Source of the DNA: Sulfurimicrobium sp964384915
Lineage (GTDB): Bacteria; Pseudomonadota; Gammaproteobacteria; Burkholderiales; Sulfuricellaceae
Direction: 5' to 3'
Length of the DNA stretch: 64,000 nucleotides
NCBI GenBank assembly: GCA_964384915.1
Contig: CAYLMA010000009.1
Coordinates: 48,243 to 112,242 of the forward strand
The notes under the pieces were generated by a model, which saw only the letters and a list, made by a program, of their open reading frames with translations, was not told where the DNA came from and made no database searches. Shown one piece after another: positions 1 through 8,302 of the stretch. Within the stretch, counting starts at the first letter, position 1, and every line of letters starts with the position of its first letter. A program made the position numbers and the translations under genes.

Positions 1-7
1 CGCTCCC

Positions 8-484
8 ATGCGTGACTGGCGCCTGTGGCTGCTGTATAGCGCGGCGGTCATCGCGCTCGACCAGTTGACCAAGCACTGGGTGGTGCAGGCCTTCAGCTAC
101 GGCGACAGCCTCTCCCTCACCTCCTTTTTCAACCTGGTGAGGGCGCATAACAGCGGCGCGGCGTTCAGTTTTCTCGCCGATGCCGGCGGCTGGCAGCGGG
201 TGTTTTTCATCGCCGTGGCCAGCATTGCTTCGGCGGTCATCTTCTACCTGCTCAGGAAACACCACCGGGAGACCCTGTTCAGCCTGGCGCTCAGCCTGGT
301 GCTGGGCGGCGCGCTGGGCAACCTGATCGACCGCATCCGCTGGGGCTACGTGGTGGATTTCCTGGATTTCTTTTATGGCAGCTACCACTGGCCGGCCTTC
401 AACGTGGCGGACATGGCGATTAGCGGCGGCGTGATGCTGCTGATCCTGGACAGCCTGCGCAAGCCCGGAGGCAAGCAAGCATGA
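8..484 (+). CDS. lspA: Lipoprotein signal peptidase (signal peptidase II)
   Basis: Inner membrane aspartyl protease that removes the signal peptide from diacylglyceryl-modified prolipoproteins. The 158-residue protein has the usual length and four hydrophobic segments. The two catalytic aspartates are visible as Asp117 in GYVVDFLDF and Asp135 in FNVADMAI, and the N-terminal DQLTK motif is present. The start lies only 7 bases from the window edge but fits the family N-terminus. It overlaps the next gene by ATGA, so the two are translationally coupled. In many proteobacteria ileS precedes this pair, and it would lie outside the window. Confidence 0.96.
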   Translation: MRDWRLWLLYSAAVIALDQLTKHWVVQAFSYGDSLSLTSFFNLVRAHNSGAAFSFLADAGGWQRVFFIAVASIASAVIFYLLRKHHRETLFSLALSLVLGGALGNLIDRIRWGYVVDFLDFFYGSYHWPAFNVADMAISGGVMLLILDSLRKPGGKQA

Positions 485-921
485 CCCGCACCGCGCTCTG
501 GGGCGACAAGATCGCCCTGCATTACCGCCTCTTCTCCGATGAAGGCGCCGAGGCCATCAACACCTTCGACGACGAGGAGGCGGTCATCCTGACGCTGGGC
601 AGCGGCGAGATCGAGCCCAACATGGAATCCTGCCTGATCGATCTTGAAGTCGGCAGGCGCTACACCTTCAAGCTGGAAGCGGAACAGGCTTTCGGCCCGC
701 ATTACCCGGAACAGGTCATGGAACTGCCGCTGGACGCCTTCCCCGATGAGGAATTCGAAGTCGGCAGCCTGATCGAATTCACCCTGCCCGAGGGCGACAC
801 CCTGCCCGGCCAGATCATCGGCAAGACCGCGACCCATGCCACGGTGGACTTCAACCATCCCTTAAGCGGCTGCACGGTCAATTTCGAAGTCAAGATCATC
901 GAGATTCTGGAATCATCTTAA
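481..921 (+). CDS. fkpB: FKBP-type peptidyl-prolyl cis-trans isomerase, SlpA/FkpB type
   Basis: Cytoplasmic proline isomerase/chaperone of the SlpA subgroup, 146 residues. The FKBP half-barrel is interrupted by an IF (insert-in-flap) domain, seen around residues 70-125. Motifs such as GDKIALHYRL near the N-terminus and LSGCTVNFEVKI near the C-terminus are typical. The gene starts inside the lspA stop codon (ATGA), and the order lspA-fkpB-ispH is a well known arrangement, which supports the assignment. About 170 bases separate it from ispH, and that gap carries an inverted repeat. Confidence 0.93.
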   Translation: MTRTALWGDKIALHYRLFSDEGAEAINTFDDEEAVILTLGSGEIEPNMESCLIDLEVGRRYTFKLEAEQAFGPHYPEQVMELPLDAFPDEEFEVGSLIEFTLPEGDTLPGQIIGKTATHATVDFNHPLSGCTVNFEVKIIEILESS

Positions 922-933
922 AAACGGCTTTTC

Positions 934-1067
934 ACCGCAAAGGACGCTAAGGATCGCAAAGTAAAAAAAGCAGCACCCTCCATGCGAAACTATGGGTGAG
1001 GAATAAGACAAAACACCCAACCGCCTGAAAAGAAACCTTCGCGTTCCATTGCGCCCTTTGCGGTTCA
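934..1067. repeat. Intergenic inverted repeat, 'accgcaaag' family, copy 1
   Basis: The left arm (934-961) reads accgcaaaggacgctaagg and onwards. The right arm (about 1038-1067), read on the minus strand, begins gaaccgcaaagggcgcaa. The arms are imperfect complements of about 28-30 bases separated by about 75 bases. A second copy with the same core lies at 52579-52667. It occupies the fkpB-ispH gap and has no coding potential I can support. Confidence 0.7.
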
Positions 1068-1089
1068 ACTGCTTTATCAAGGAATCATA

Positions 1090-2016
1090 ATGGAAATCCT
1101 GCTCGCCAACCCCCGCGGCTTCTGCGCCGGCGTGGACCGCGCCATCGCCATCGTCGAACGCGCGCTGGAACGTTTCGGTGCGCCCATTTACGTGCGCCAC
1201 GAAGTCGTGCACAACAAGTTCGTGGTGGACAATCTTCGCGCCAAGGGTGCCATTTTCATCGAAAACCTGGATGAAGTACCGCCCGGCAGCACCCTGATTT
1301 TCAGCGCCCACGGCGTTCCCCAGTCGGTGCGCAGGGAAGCCGAGGCACGCGGCCTGCAGGTATTCGACGCCACCTGCCCCCTGGTCACCAAGGTGCACGT
1401 TGAAGTCGGCAAGATGCGGCGGCATGACAAGGAAATCGTCATGATCGGCCACAAGGGCCATCCCGAAGTGGAAGGCACCATGGGCCAGGCGGAAGGCGGC
1501 ATGTACCTGGTGGAAACACCGGAGGATGTGGCTTCGTTGAAGGTGAAAGATGAGAACAACCTGTCCTACGTGACCCAGACCACGCTTTCGGTGGACGACG
1601 CCAGCGCCATCATCGCCGCCCTGAAGCAGCGCTTCCCCGCCATCACCGGCCCGAAGAAGGACGATATCTGCTATGCCACGCAGAATCGCCAGGATGCGGT
1701 GAAAAGGCTGGCGGAGAAATGCGATGTGGTGATCGTGGTTGGCTCGCCCAACAGTTCAAACTCCAACCGACTGCGCGAGGTGGCGCAGAATCACGGCGCC
1801 GCGGCCTACATGGTGGACAATGCCGGCCAGTTGCAAGCGGAATGGCTGCAGGGGAAAAATAGGCCTGGCGTAACGGCCGGCGCTTCCGCGCCGGAAGTCC
1901 TGGTGCGGGAAGTGATTGCGCGGCTGGAAGAACTGGGTGGCGGGAAAGCAGTGGAGCTGGAGGGGAAGCCGGAAAATGTGTCGTTCCCGCTTCCCAAGGC
2001 ACTACAGGAAGGTTAG
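1090..2016 (+). CDS. ispH: 4-hydroxy-3-methylbut-2-enyl diphosphate reductase
   Basis: Last enzyme of the MEP isoprenoid pathway, reducing HMBPP to IPP and DMAPP with an oxygen-sensitive [4Fe-4S] cluster. The 308 residues match the family. The three cluster cysteines are visible: Cys12 in RGFCAGV, Cys96 in DATCPLV and Cys194 in DDICYATQ. The substrate-binding His41 (HEVVH) and the HPEVEGT motif near residue 124 are intact. An AAGGA ribosome-binding site precedes the ATG. It is transcribed from its own intergenic region downstream of lspA-fkpB and converges on the YeeE gene. Confidence 0.97.
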   Translation: MEILLANPRGFCAGVDRAIAIVERALERFGAPIYVRHEVVHNKFVVDNLRAKGAIFIENLDEVPPGSTLIFSAHGVPQSVRREAEARGLQVFDATCPLVTKVHVEVGKMRRHDKEIVMIGHKGHPEVEGTMGQAEGGMYLVETPEDVASLKVKDENNLSYVTQTTLSVDDASAIIAALKQRFPAITGPKKDDICYATQNRQDAVKRLAEKCDVVIVVGSPNSSNSNRLREVAQNHGAAAYMVDNAGQLQAEWLQGKNRPGVTAGASAPEVLVREVIARLEELGGGKAVELEGKPENVSFPLPKALQEG

Positions 2017-2040
2017 CGGTCACATGAACGAAACCTTCAA

Positions 2041-2116
2041 CCCCCCTCAATCCCCCCTTGTCAGGGGGGAAGCAGCCCTCCTCCCCTGACAAGGGGAGGC
2101 CGGGAGGGGTTAAAAA
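2041..2116. repeat. Double palindrome between convergent genes, 'TTGTCAGGGG' family, copy 1
   Basis: Two adjacent hairpins lie between the ispH and YeeE stop codons. One is six C, TTGTCA, six G (2052-2069). The other has arms cctcccct and aggggagg (2080-2099). The outer ends also pair loosely (aacccccc and ggaggggtt). A related element lies at 55813-55936. It could act as a two-way terminator for the convergent genes, but neither stem has a clear T run, so it is called a repeat. Confidence 0.65.
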
Positions 2117-2130
2117 CGAGGGGGCGCGTG

Positions 2131-3315
2131 CTACGTCTCCCGCATCATCTTCCAGTACTGGTACTTCATGGTTCCGGCGCTGCCGGCCACGATGGCGGCA
2201 AAGGTGATGAAGGAGCCGATCGCCAGCGTGGAAACTCCGGTCACCGCCTGCCCGATGGTGCAGCCCATGGCCAGCACGCCGCCGAATCCCATCAGCACTG
2301 CACCGATGAAGTGGTTGAAAAAATCCTGGAAGGAGGCAAACCACTCGATGCGGAAACTGCGGCTCACCACGGCCCACAGCATGGAGCCGAGGATCACACC
2401 CGCCACGGCCATGAGGCCGAAGGTCATGGCCGTGGCCTTGAAACCGCTCAGCGCGTAGGCGAAAGTCTGCCCCATGGGATTGATGAAAGTGAAGGACTGC
2501 GGCGACAGCGGACGGCTGTCTGCCGGCTTGACGTCTCCCGCGGCGGCGAACATGTCCCACTGCTCGGCCACGAAATTCTGCAGGGAGTAGTTCTGCCCGT
2601 CTGCGCTCACCATCACATTGCTGGTGACATACCAGGCGGCGAGTACGGCAAGGCCGACCACCAGGCCGCCGAGAATGTTGTCCAGGCTGGCGCGGAAGTC
2701 TTCCGACTTGAACGCGAAGGCAATCAGGGCCACGGCCAGGATGCCGCCGATCAGCAGCCGCGTGGAAACCGCCTTTTCCGGGCCTGCCAGCAGGGAACCC
2801 AGATCCTGCTTGGTCTGCAGGGTCACGGCCAGGGGGCGCAGCCAGTCATAGAACAGCACCGTGAACAGGGTCTTGTCGGAATCGGGGAAGGGGTTGGTCA
2901 TGAAGTAGGCGATCACCGCGATGATGGAGAAAACCATGATGGATTTCAGGTTGCCGCCGCCGATGCGGATCAGCGCCTTGTTGCCGCAGCCGGAAGCCAG
3001 GGTCATGCCGACGCCGAACAACAGGCCGCCCAGCAGGTTTTCCGCCCACACCAGCTGATTCGCCCGGTACGGGGGGAATGCAGCGTCCGCATTGACCATC
3101 CCGTTGGCTTCCAGCACCACCACGCCCAGCATCGCCACCGCGATGGCGAACAGCCAGGCGCGCAAACGGCCGGTGTCGCCCATGTTGACCCAGTCGGAAA
3201 TCGCCCCCATGGTGCAGAAGTTGGTCTTGTTGACCAAGGCGCCCATGACCAGGGCAATCCCGAAAGTCGCCCAGAGAAAAAACGACTGGGCGGGTGCGAA
3301 ACTCTCGTAAATCAT
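2131..3315 (-). CDS. YeeE/YedE family sulfur (thiosulfate) transporter
   Basis: Polytopic inner membrane protein of 394 residues with two YeeE/YedE domains. Cysteines proposed to relay thiosulfate in TsuA-type transporters are visible in their usual contexts: Cys34 in TNFCTMGAISD, Cys110 in ASGCGNK and Cys352 in MGCTIGQ. Long hydrophobic stretches cover most of the chain. The gene stands alone, converging on ispH. Its upstream space holds a 7-base-arm inverted repeat that could be an operator. Thiosulfate or a related sulfur compound is the likely substrate (family knowledge), which fits a sulfur-oxidising lifestyle (inference). Confidence 0.88.
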   Translation of the reverse strand: MIYESFAPAQSFFLWATFGIALVMGALVNKTNFCTMGAISDWVNMGDTGRLRAWLFAIAVAMLGVVVLEANGMVNADAAFPPYRANQLVWAENLLGGLLFGVGMTLASGCGNKALIRIGGGNLKSIMVFSIIAVIAYFMTNPFPDSDKTLFTVLFYDWLRPLAVTLQTKQDLGSLLAGPEKAVSTRLLIGGILAVALIAFAFKSEDFRASLDNILGGLVVGLAVLAAWYVTSNVMVSADGQNYSLQNFVAEQWDMFAAAGDVKPADSRPLSPQSFTFINPMGQTFAYALSGFKATAMTFGLMAVAGVILGSMLWAVVSRSFRIEWFASFQDFFNHFIGAVLMGFGGVLAMGCTIGQAVTGVSTLAIGSFITFAAIVAGSAGTMKYQYWKMMRET

Positions 3316-3428
3316 TCTTTATCCCCTCTCCGATGCCGGAACCCAAGTTCCAAACTAAGCCCAGATTGTAATCGAATTGCCGCGAAGAACAATCCGGATT
3401 TTGATAAAAAATGTAATTTAATTCGATA

Positions 3429-3448
3429 CTTAGTACTTTAATACTAAG
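3429..3448. promoter_or_regulatory. Inverted repeat upstream of YeeE gene, possible operator or hairpin
   Basis: Perfect arms cttagta and tactaag are separated by 6 bases. The site lies in the AT-rich 142-base gap between the YeeE start and the queC stop. Because queC is also on the minus strand and ends just before it, the repeat could instead be a weak terminator hairpin for the que/tol transcript. Confidence 0.3.
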
Positions 3449-3457
3449 CAGGAGAGG

Positions 3458-4126
3458 TCAAAGGTAGGGGGTGGGATCAGGCACGCCGGCCTGTTCGAAG
3501 CCTGCCCTGCGCAGGCGGCAGGAATCGCACCGGCCGCAGGCGCGGCCCTTTTCGTCGGCCTGATAGCAGGAAACCGTCAACGCATAGTCCACGCCGAGGG
3601 CACTTCCCTGGCGAATGATCCCGGCCTTGGTGAGGGCTATCAGGGGCGCGTGAATGGTGGTGGGCTGGCCCTCGATGGCGGCGCGGGTGGCCAGATTGGC
3701 CATGTCCTGGAAGGCGCGGATATATTCAGGACGGCAGTCCGGGTAGCCTGAATAGTCCACCGCGTTGGCGCCGATGAAAATATCCCGCGCCTCCAGCACT
3801 TCCGCCCAGGCCAGCGCCAGCGAAAGCATGATGGTGTTGCGCGCCGGCACGTAGGTAATGGGGATACCCTCGGTTGACTCATCGGGCACGTCAATCGACG
3901 CATCCGTCAGAGCCGAACCGCCGAACAGCGTGAGGTCGAGCTTGAGCGTGCGCTGCGCGGCGGCACCCAGGCTCCTGGCCACCCGTTCCGCCGCGAGGAG
4001 TTCGGAGCGATGGCGCTGGCCATAATCGAGGCTCAGGCAATAGCACTCGAAACCCTGGCTGCGCGCCATGGCCAGCGTGGTCGCCGAATCCAGCCCGCCG
4101 GAAAGCAGCACCACGGCTTTTTTCAT
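3458..4126 (-). CDS. queC: 7-cyano-7-deazaguanine synthase
   Basis: Converts 7-carboxy-7-deazaguanine to preQ0 with ammonia and ATP in queuosine biosynthesis. I use the ATG at 4126 (MKKAVVLLSGGLDS), because it overlaps the queE stop as ATGA and places the SGGLDS PP-loop at residues 9-14. An upstream in-frame start at 4147 would add seven unfamiliar residues. The C-terminal zinc site is visible as CYQADEKGRACGRCDSC. Length is 222 residues, normal for the family. It is the last gene of the tol-pal-que cluster. Confidence 0.95.
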   Translation of the reverse strand: MKKAVVLLSGGLDSATTLAMARSQGFECYCLSLDYGQRHRSELLAAERVARSLGAAAQRTLKLDLTLFGGSALTDASIDVPDESTEGIPITYVPARNTIMLSLALAWAEVLEARDIFIGANAVDYSGYPDCRPEYIRAFQDMANLATRAAIEGQPTTIHAPLIALTKAGIIRQGSALGVDYALTVSCYQADEKGRACGRCDSCRLRRAGFEQAGVPDPTPYL

Positions 4127-4758
4127 CGCCCCCGGTCCTCGCGCCACAGCAGCTTGTGCAGCTGGAGCTGGAAGCGCACGTCGAGCCGGTCGCGCAGGAT
4201 CCAGTCAGCCAGCTGGGACGGGTCAAGCTTCCCTGCCACAGGGGAGAACAGCACCGTGCATCTGGCGCCGAGCTGATGTTCCTGCACCTGCTGGCGCGCC
4301 CACTTGTAATCCGCCTCGTCGCAGATCACTAACTTGAGCTCGTCATGCGGGGTCAACAAGGCCAGGTTGGCCCAGCGGTTCTTTCCCATTTCGCCCGAGC
4401 CCGGCGTCTTGATGTCCACGATGCGCGAGACGCGCGGGTCCACCCTGGAAATGTCCAGCGCGCCGCTGGTTTCAAGCGAAACCGAATAGCCCGCATCGCA
4501 CAAGGCAGAAAGCAATGCCGGGCATTCCTTCTGCGCCAAGGGTTCACCGCCGGTCACGGTGACATAGCGCGGCGCGTAGGCCGCCACCTGCTCGAGGATG
4601 GCGGGGATATCCATGGCCACGCCTTCATTGAAGGCATAGGCCGTGTCGCAATAGCCGCAGCGCAGGGGGCAGCCGGTCAGGCGCACGAACACCGTGGGCA
4701 AACCGGTACGGCTGGTTTCCCCCTGCAGGGAATAGAAAATCTCGTTGATGCGTAGCAT
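4123..4758 (-). CDS. queE: 7-carboxy-7-deazaguanine synthase, radical SAM
   Basis: Radical SAM enzyme that contracts 6-carboxy-tetrahydropterin to 7-carboxy-7-deazaguanine, the step before QueC. The [4Fe-4S] cysteines Cys30, Cys34 and Cys37 are visible in TGCPLRCGYCDT (CX3CX2C), and the glycine-rich SAM contact TGGEPL follows. At 211 residues it has the compact size of proteobacterial QueE. It sits between cpoB and queC, in the conserved tol-pal-cpoB-queE-queC order. Confidence 0.95.
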   Translation of the reverse strand: MLRINEIFYSLQGETSRTGLPTVFVRLTGCPLRCGYCDTAYAFNEGVAMDIPAILEQVAAYAPRYVTVTGGEPLAQKECPALLSALCDAGYSVSLETSGALDISRVDPRVSRIVDIKTPGSGEMGKNRWANLALLTPHDELKLVICDEADYKWARQQVQEHQLGARCTVLFSPVAGKLDPSQLADWILRDRLDVRFQLQLHKLLWREDRGR

Positions 4759-4788
4759 GGAGGCTGCTTTTGGCTCTTTAACGAGATC

Positions 4789-5664
4789 TTATTTCATCAT
4801 TTCCAGGCGACGTTTTGCCTTGTCGGCCGCATCGCTTAACGGAAATCTGGCGAGCACATCCTCAAGTGTTTTTTTCGCTGAACCTGCATCACCCATGCTT
4901 TGTTGGCTGGTGGCGATATTCAGCATGGCATCCGGCACCTTGGGACTCTTGGGATACAGGCTGATCAACTCCTGCTGGGTGGCGATCGCGGACCTGAAAT
5001 CCTTGAGGTTAAAGTGCGAATTTCCGACCCAGTATTGCGCGCTTGGCGCCAGGGGGCTTTTCGGATAGGCCTGGTTGAAGGCCTGAAAAGCGGCCAGGGC
5101 GCCCTGGTAATTGCCGCTCCGGAACAGGTTGAATGCTGCGTCGTAGGTTTTTGGCTCCGCCGCAGGATCAGTCTCCGCCGTCTGTACCGCTACGGCGGCT
5201 GGAGCCACCGCTGGCGCGGCGGCGGCCTTGGCGGCGGCCTTTTTGTCCTTGCCGGGCTTGGGCTGGCTTTCCACCGCCGGAACCGGCGCTGCTGTGGCGG
5301 CGGCCGCTGCAGCAGCTGCAGCCGCAGCTACGCCCTCCAATTGGCGCAAACGCGTATCCACATCGACATACAGATCGCGCTGGCGCTTCTGTATGTTCTC
5401 AATGTCGTGCGCCTGCACCTCCAGCTGGCCGCGCATCTTGCTGATCTCAGCTTTCAGCGCTTCCATCTGGGACAGCATTTCCAGGCCCTGCGCGCGCTGC
5501 GTGCTCTCAAGGCCGGCAAGACGCGTCTCCAGCTTGCCCTGCTGCTGGGTATTCTGCAGCTGCATGTCGCTGATTTTCTTGTGCGCCTCGTCGTCCGAAA
5601 ACAACCCGGCGTGGCTCGCTCCCGACAACAGCAGCAAGGCAGGAAGAAGCGCAAGCCTACGCAT
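4789..5664 (-). CDS. cpoB: Cell division coordinator CpoB (YbgF), Tol-Pal associated
   Basis: Periplasmic TPR protein that coordinates outer membrane constriction with septal peptidoglycan synthesis via Tol-Pal and PBP1B. Residues 1-19 form a signal peptide ending GASHA. A coiled coil follows (about 30-110, rich in Q, E, K and L), then a long alanine-rich linker with an almost pure Ala run near residue 115, and three TPR-like repeats from about residue 170 to the end (YDAAFNLFRSGNYQGALAAF). Length of 291 is in the usual range. It directly follows pal on the same strand. Confidence 0.93.
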   Translation of the reverse strand: MRRLALLPALLLLSGASHAGLFSDDEAHKKISDMQLQNTQQQGKLETRLAGLESTQRAQGLEMLSQMEALKAEISKMRGQLEVQAHDIENIQKRQRDLYVDVDTRLRQLEGVAAAAAAAAAAATAAPVPAVESQPKPGKDKKAAAKAAAAPAVAPAAVAVQTAETDPAAEPKTYDAAFNLFRSGNYQGALAAFQAFNQAYPKSPLAPSAQYWVGNSHFNLKDFRSAIATQQELISLYPKSPKVPDAMLNIATSQQSMGDAGSAKKTLEDVLARFPLSDAADKAKRRLEMMK

Positions 5665-5666
5665 TT

Positions 5667-6188
5667 TTATTCGCCCTGGTAAACGATGTCAGCGCGGCGA
5701 TTCTGCGCCCACGAAGCTTCATCGTGGCCTTCAGCCTTGGGCTTTTCCTCGCCAAAACTGACCGTTTCGATTTGGTTGTCGGACACGCCCAGCACATTCA
5801 TGACCTTCCTGACGCTCTCGGCACGCTTCTGGCCCAGTGCCAGGTTGTATTCGCGGCTGCCGCGCTCGTCAGCATTGCCCTGAACGAAAGCCTTGGCCTT
5901 GGAATTTTGTTTCAGGTATTGGGCGTGCGCCTCGACCATGGGCTTGTATTCACCCTTGACGCTGTAGCTGTCGTAATCGAAATACACGCTGCGCTTGGAA
6001 AGGATGTTGTTGGGGTCCTTGAGCGGATCCATCGCCATGCCCTGCTTGTCTGCACCCTGGGTAGAAGCCCCGGCTTGCTGGCCCAGGCTCTTGTCTTCGA
6101 CCGAAGCCGCGCCCTGGCCCTTATCGCTCGTGCTGGCGCAAGCAGACAACAGACCCAACAGAATTGCACTTAGAAATAATTTGTTCAT
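5667..6188 (-). CDS. pal: Peptidoglycan-associated lipoprotein
   Basis: Outer membrane lipoprotein that anchors the envelope to peptidoglycan and binds TolB. I choose the ATG at 6188 (MNKLFLSAILLGLLSAC), preceded by GGAG at good spacing. An ATG four codons upstream overlaps that ribosome-binding site. The lipobox ends at Cys17. The OmpA-like domain covers about residues 60-170 with the signature NADERGSREYNLALGQKRA. The gene sits between tolB and cpoB. Confidence 0.96.
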   Translation of the reverse strand: MNKLFLSAILLGLLSACASTSDKGQGAASVEDKSLGQQAGASTQGADKQGMAMDPLKDPNNILSKRSVYFDYDSYSVKGEYKPMVEAHAQYLKQNSKAKAFVQGNADERGSREYNLALGQKRAESVRKVMNVLGVSDNQIETVSFGEEKPKAEGHDEASWAQNRRADIVYQGE

Positions 6189-6203
6189 TTGATTCTCCAT
6201 AAT

Positions 6204-7499
6204 TTACTGAATAATTGACTGATTTTTCAACAAAGGCCCCCATGCCGGTTCGCGAACCTCCCCGGCCTGAACGGATAAACGCTGTTTCACCCGTCCATCA
6301 CTGGAAACAGCTGCCAATACGCCGCGGCGGTTAATTTCCGTCGCATAGATGATCATTTTACCATTAGGCGCGTAACTCGGCGCTTCATCCTGCGGGGTAT
6401 CGGTCAATACTTGCACCTGCCCGGTGGCAAAATCCTGCACCGCGACGTGGAACTGTCCGCCACTACGCTGAATGAACACAAAACTTTTCCCATCCGGGCT
6501 GAATTGCGGCGAGACATTATAGCTGCCCTCGAAGGTGAGGCGCTGCCCGGCGCCGCCAACTGCCGGCATGCGGTAAATCTGCGGGCTGCCTCCACGGTCC
6601 GAGGTGAAAATGATCCACTTGCCATCGGGCGAGAAGTCCGGCTCGGTATCGATCCCAGAACTGTCGCTCCAGCGCTGCAGATTGCCGCCATCGGCGTTGA
6701 TCAGGTAGAGCTGCGAACGCCCATCGCGCGTCAGGACAATGGCAAGTTTCTTGCCGTCCGGCGACCAGGCGGGCGCGCTGTTGCTGCCCTTGAACGACGC
6801 CAGTGCCTGACGGGTACCGGTTTTGAGCGTCTGCACGTAGATGATCGGTTTTTTCTTCTCGAAAGACACATAGGCCAGCCTCTCGCCGTCCGGCGACCAG
6901 GCCGGAGACAGGATAGGTTCCTGCGACGCCATTACGGTCTGTGCGCCATAGCCATCCGCATCAGCCACCTGCAGTTCGAAGCGTTTGCCCTCTTTGACGA
7001 TGTAGGTGATCTGGGTGCTGAACACGCCGACATCCCCGGTGAGCTTTTCGTATATCACATCGGCAATCTTGTGCGCGGTGGCGCGCAGTTGCGCCGGCAC
7101 GATGGTGTAGCTGAAACCGGCCAGCTGGCTTTGCTTAACTACATCCAGGAGGCGGAAACGCACGTCGATTTTGCCATCCGGACGCGGCGTCATGCCGCCG
7201 ATCACCAGCGCCTCGGCATTGCGGCTCTTCCAGTCCGGGTAGCGCACTTCGGCGGGCTCGTGCGGCTGGGGCTGGACACCTGCCGTATCCACCATCCGGA
7301 ACAGGCCGCTGCGCGCCAGGTCGGCTGCGATAATGCCGCTGATGCTCTGAGATTGCGTATTTTCAGCCGCAAACGGCACGATGGCCACGGGAATCTGGTT
7401 GCCCGCCCCGCCGGTAATTTCTATCGTAAGCGCGGCATGCACAGGCGCAACCAGCGCCATCACACACACCATCAACATCCACTTTAAATAGCGTTTCAT
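6204..7499 (-). CDS. tolB: Tol-Pal system beta-propeller protein TolB
   Basis: Periplasmic protein that cycles between Pal and TolA. It has a signal peptide (residues 1-22, ending APVHA), an N-terminal alpha/beta domain, and a six-bladed propeller built of repeats of the type SPAWSPDGERLAYVSF, seen about every 44 residues from residue 200 onward. Length is 431, as usual. It overlaps tolA by ATGA and lies 15 bases upstream of pal. Confidence 0.97.
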   Translation of the reverse strand: MKRYLKWMLMVCVMALVAPVHAALTIEITGGAGNQIPVAIVPFAAENTQSQSISGIIAADLARSGLFRMVDTAGVQPQPHEPAEVRYPDWKSRNAEALVIGGMTPRPDGKIDVRFRLLDVVKQSQLAGFSYTIVPAQLRATAHKIADVIYEKLTGDVGVFSTQITYIVKEGKRFELQVADADGYGAQTVMASQEPILSPAWSPDGERLAYVSFEKKKPIIYVQTLKTGTRQALASFKGSNSAPAWSPDGKKLAIVLTRDGRSQLYLINADGGNLQRWSDSSGIDTEPDFSPDGKWIIFTSDRGGSPQIYRMPAVGGAGQRLTFEGSYNVSPQFSPDGKSFVFIQRSGGQFHVAVQDFATGQVQVLTDTPQDEAPSYAPNGKMIIYATEINRRGVLAAVSSDGRVKQRLSVQAGEVREPAWGPLLKNQSIIQ

Positions 7500-8302
7500 A
7501 AATCCTCTCTTGGCTTGAACTTCAGGTGCAGTTCGCGGAATTTGCTGAACAGTCTCGAATCAGGCGGCAGCGGCAGCGGCTGAGCCTTGTAAATGGCCCG
7601 TTCCACCGCGCTGTCGTATGCGGCTGAACCGCTGCTCTTGGTCAATTTCAAATGCAGCACCTCGCCGGTCGGCATCAGGGTGACATCGAACTCCGCCTGG
7701 GGATTTCCCACCAGATCCGGCGGCAGAATGATGAAGCGCTTGATCTTGGCCTGGATGCGCCCGGTGAAATCGTCCAGCACCTTCTGCCCCGCGGCCTGTT
7801 GCGCTGCGATTTCAGCCTTGCGCGCATTTTCCGCTTCAAGCTGCGCCTGCTGCAAGCGCTTCTCTTCTTCCTGCTTCTGCTTCTTGTCCAGTTCCTGTTT
7901 ACGCTTCTCTTCTTCCAGTTTCTGTTTCTCTTTCTGTTGCTTCAGTTCCTCTTCACGACGCTTCTTTTTCTCTTCTTCCTTTGCCTTGAGCTCGATATCC
8001 GCCTTGAGCGGTTTCTGCTCCGGCTTGGGTTCGGGCGGCGCCGGCCTGGGTTTCGGCTCCGGTTTTGGCTTCGGCTCCGGTTTTGGCTTCGGCTCCGGTT
8101 TTGGCGCGGGCTCCGGCTTCTTTGGCGGCGGCGCGGCCTTTGCCGGGGCGGGCACTTCGCTCCACAGTTCCACCTCGACGCCGGACGGCACCTGGTTCTG
8201 CCAGCTTACGCTGAAGATCATCAGCCCCAGAAACAGCACATGCACCAGCAGCGCCAATACGCCCGCTTTCCACTGGCCCGGTTGTTGGCGTTCAAAGACC
8301 AC
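7496..8302 (-). CDS. tolA: Tol-Pal system protein TolA
   Basis: Inner membrane protein that spans the periplasm and links TolQR to TolB/Pal. It has one membrane helix near residues 14-34, then a proline-rich stretch (PKPEPK repeats), a charged K/E/Q-rich helical domain (about 95-165) and a TonB-like C-terminal domain. At 268 residues it is much shorter than the E. coli protein. The start is GTG at 8302, overlapping the tolR stop as TAGTG. No ATG lies near the start of the membrane helix, so the GTG is favoured. Confidence 0.93.
   Translation of the reverse strand: MVFERQQPGQWKAGVLALLVHVLFLGLMIFSVSWQNQVPSGVEVELWSEVPAPAKAAPPPKKPEPAPKPEPKPKPEPKPKPEPKPRPAPPEPKPEQKPLKADIELKAKEEEKKKRREEELKQQKEKQKLEEEKRKQELDKKQKQEEEKRLQQAQLEAENARKAEIAAQQAAGQKVLDDFTGRIQAKIKRFIILPPDLVGNPQAEFDVTLMPTGEVLHLKLTKSSGSAAYDSAVERAIYKAQPLPLPPDSRLFSKFRELHLKFKPREDL
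8052..8105. repeat. Three tandem copies of an 18-base unit within tolA
   Basis: The unit ttcggctccggttttggc occurs three times in a row, exactly in phase. On the minus strand it encodes the repeating hexapeptide PKPEPK of the TolA proline-rich linker. Such repeats can change copy number by slippage, and that would shorten or lengthen the linker by six residues without a frameshift. Confidence 0.85.

Noticed and set aside
2128..3441. A 437-codon open frame on the plus strand across the YeeE gene.
   Set aside because: The product is rich in His, Gly and Gln, as expected for the antisense of a membrane protein gene, and the minus-strand product is a clear YeeE protein.
5281..5330. A GCN-rich stretch as a recombination or regulatory repeat.
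   Set aside because: It encodes the alanine-rich linker of CpoB, and similar linkers are common in that family.
8052..8105. A possible CRISPR-like array.
   Set aside because: The three 18-base units are adjacent, have no spacers and lie in the coding sequence of tolA.
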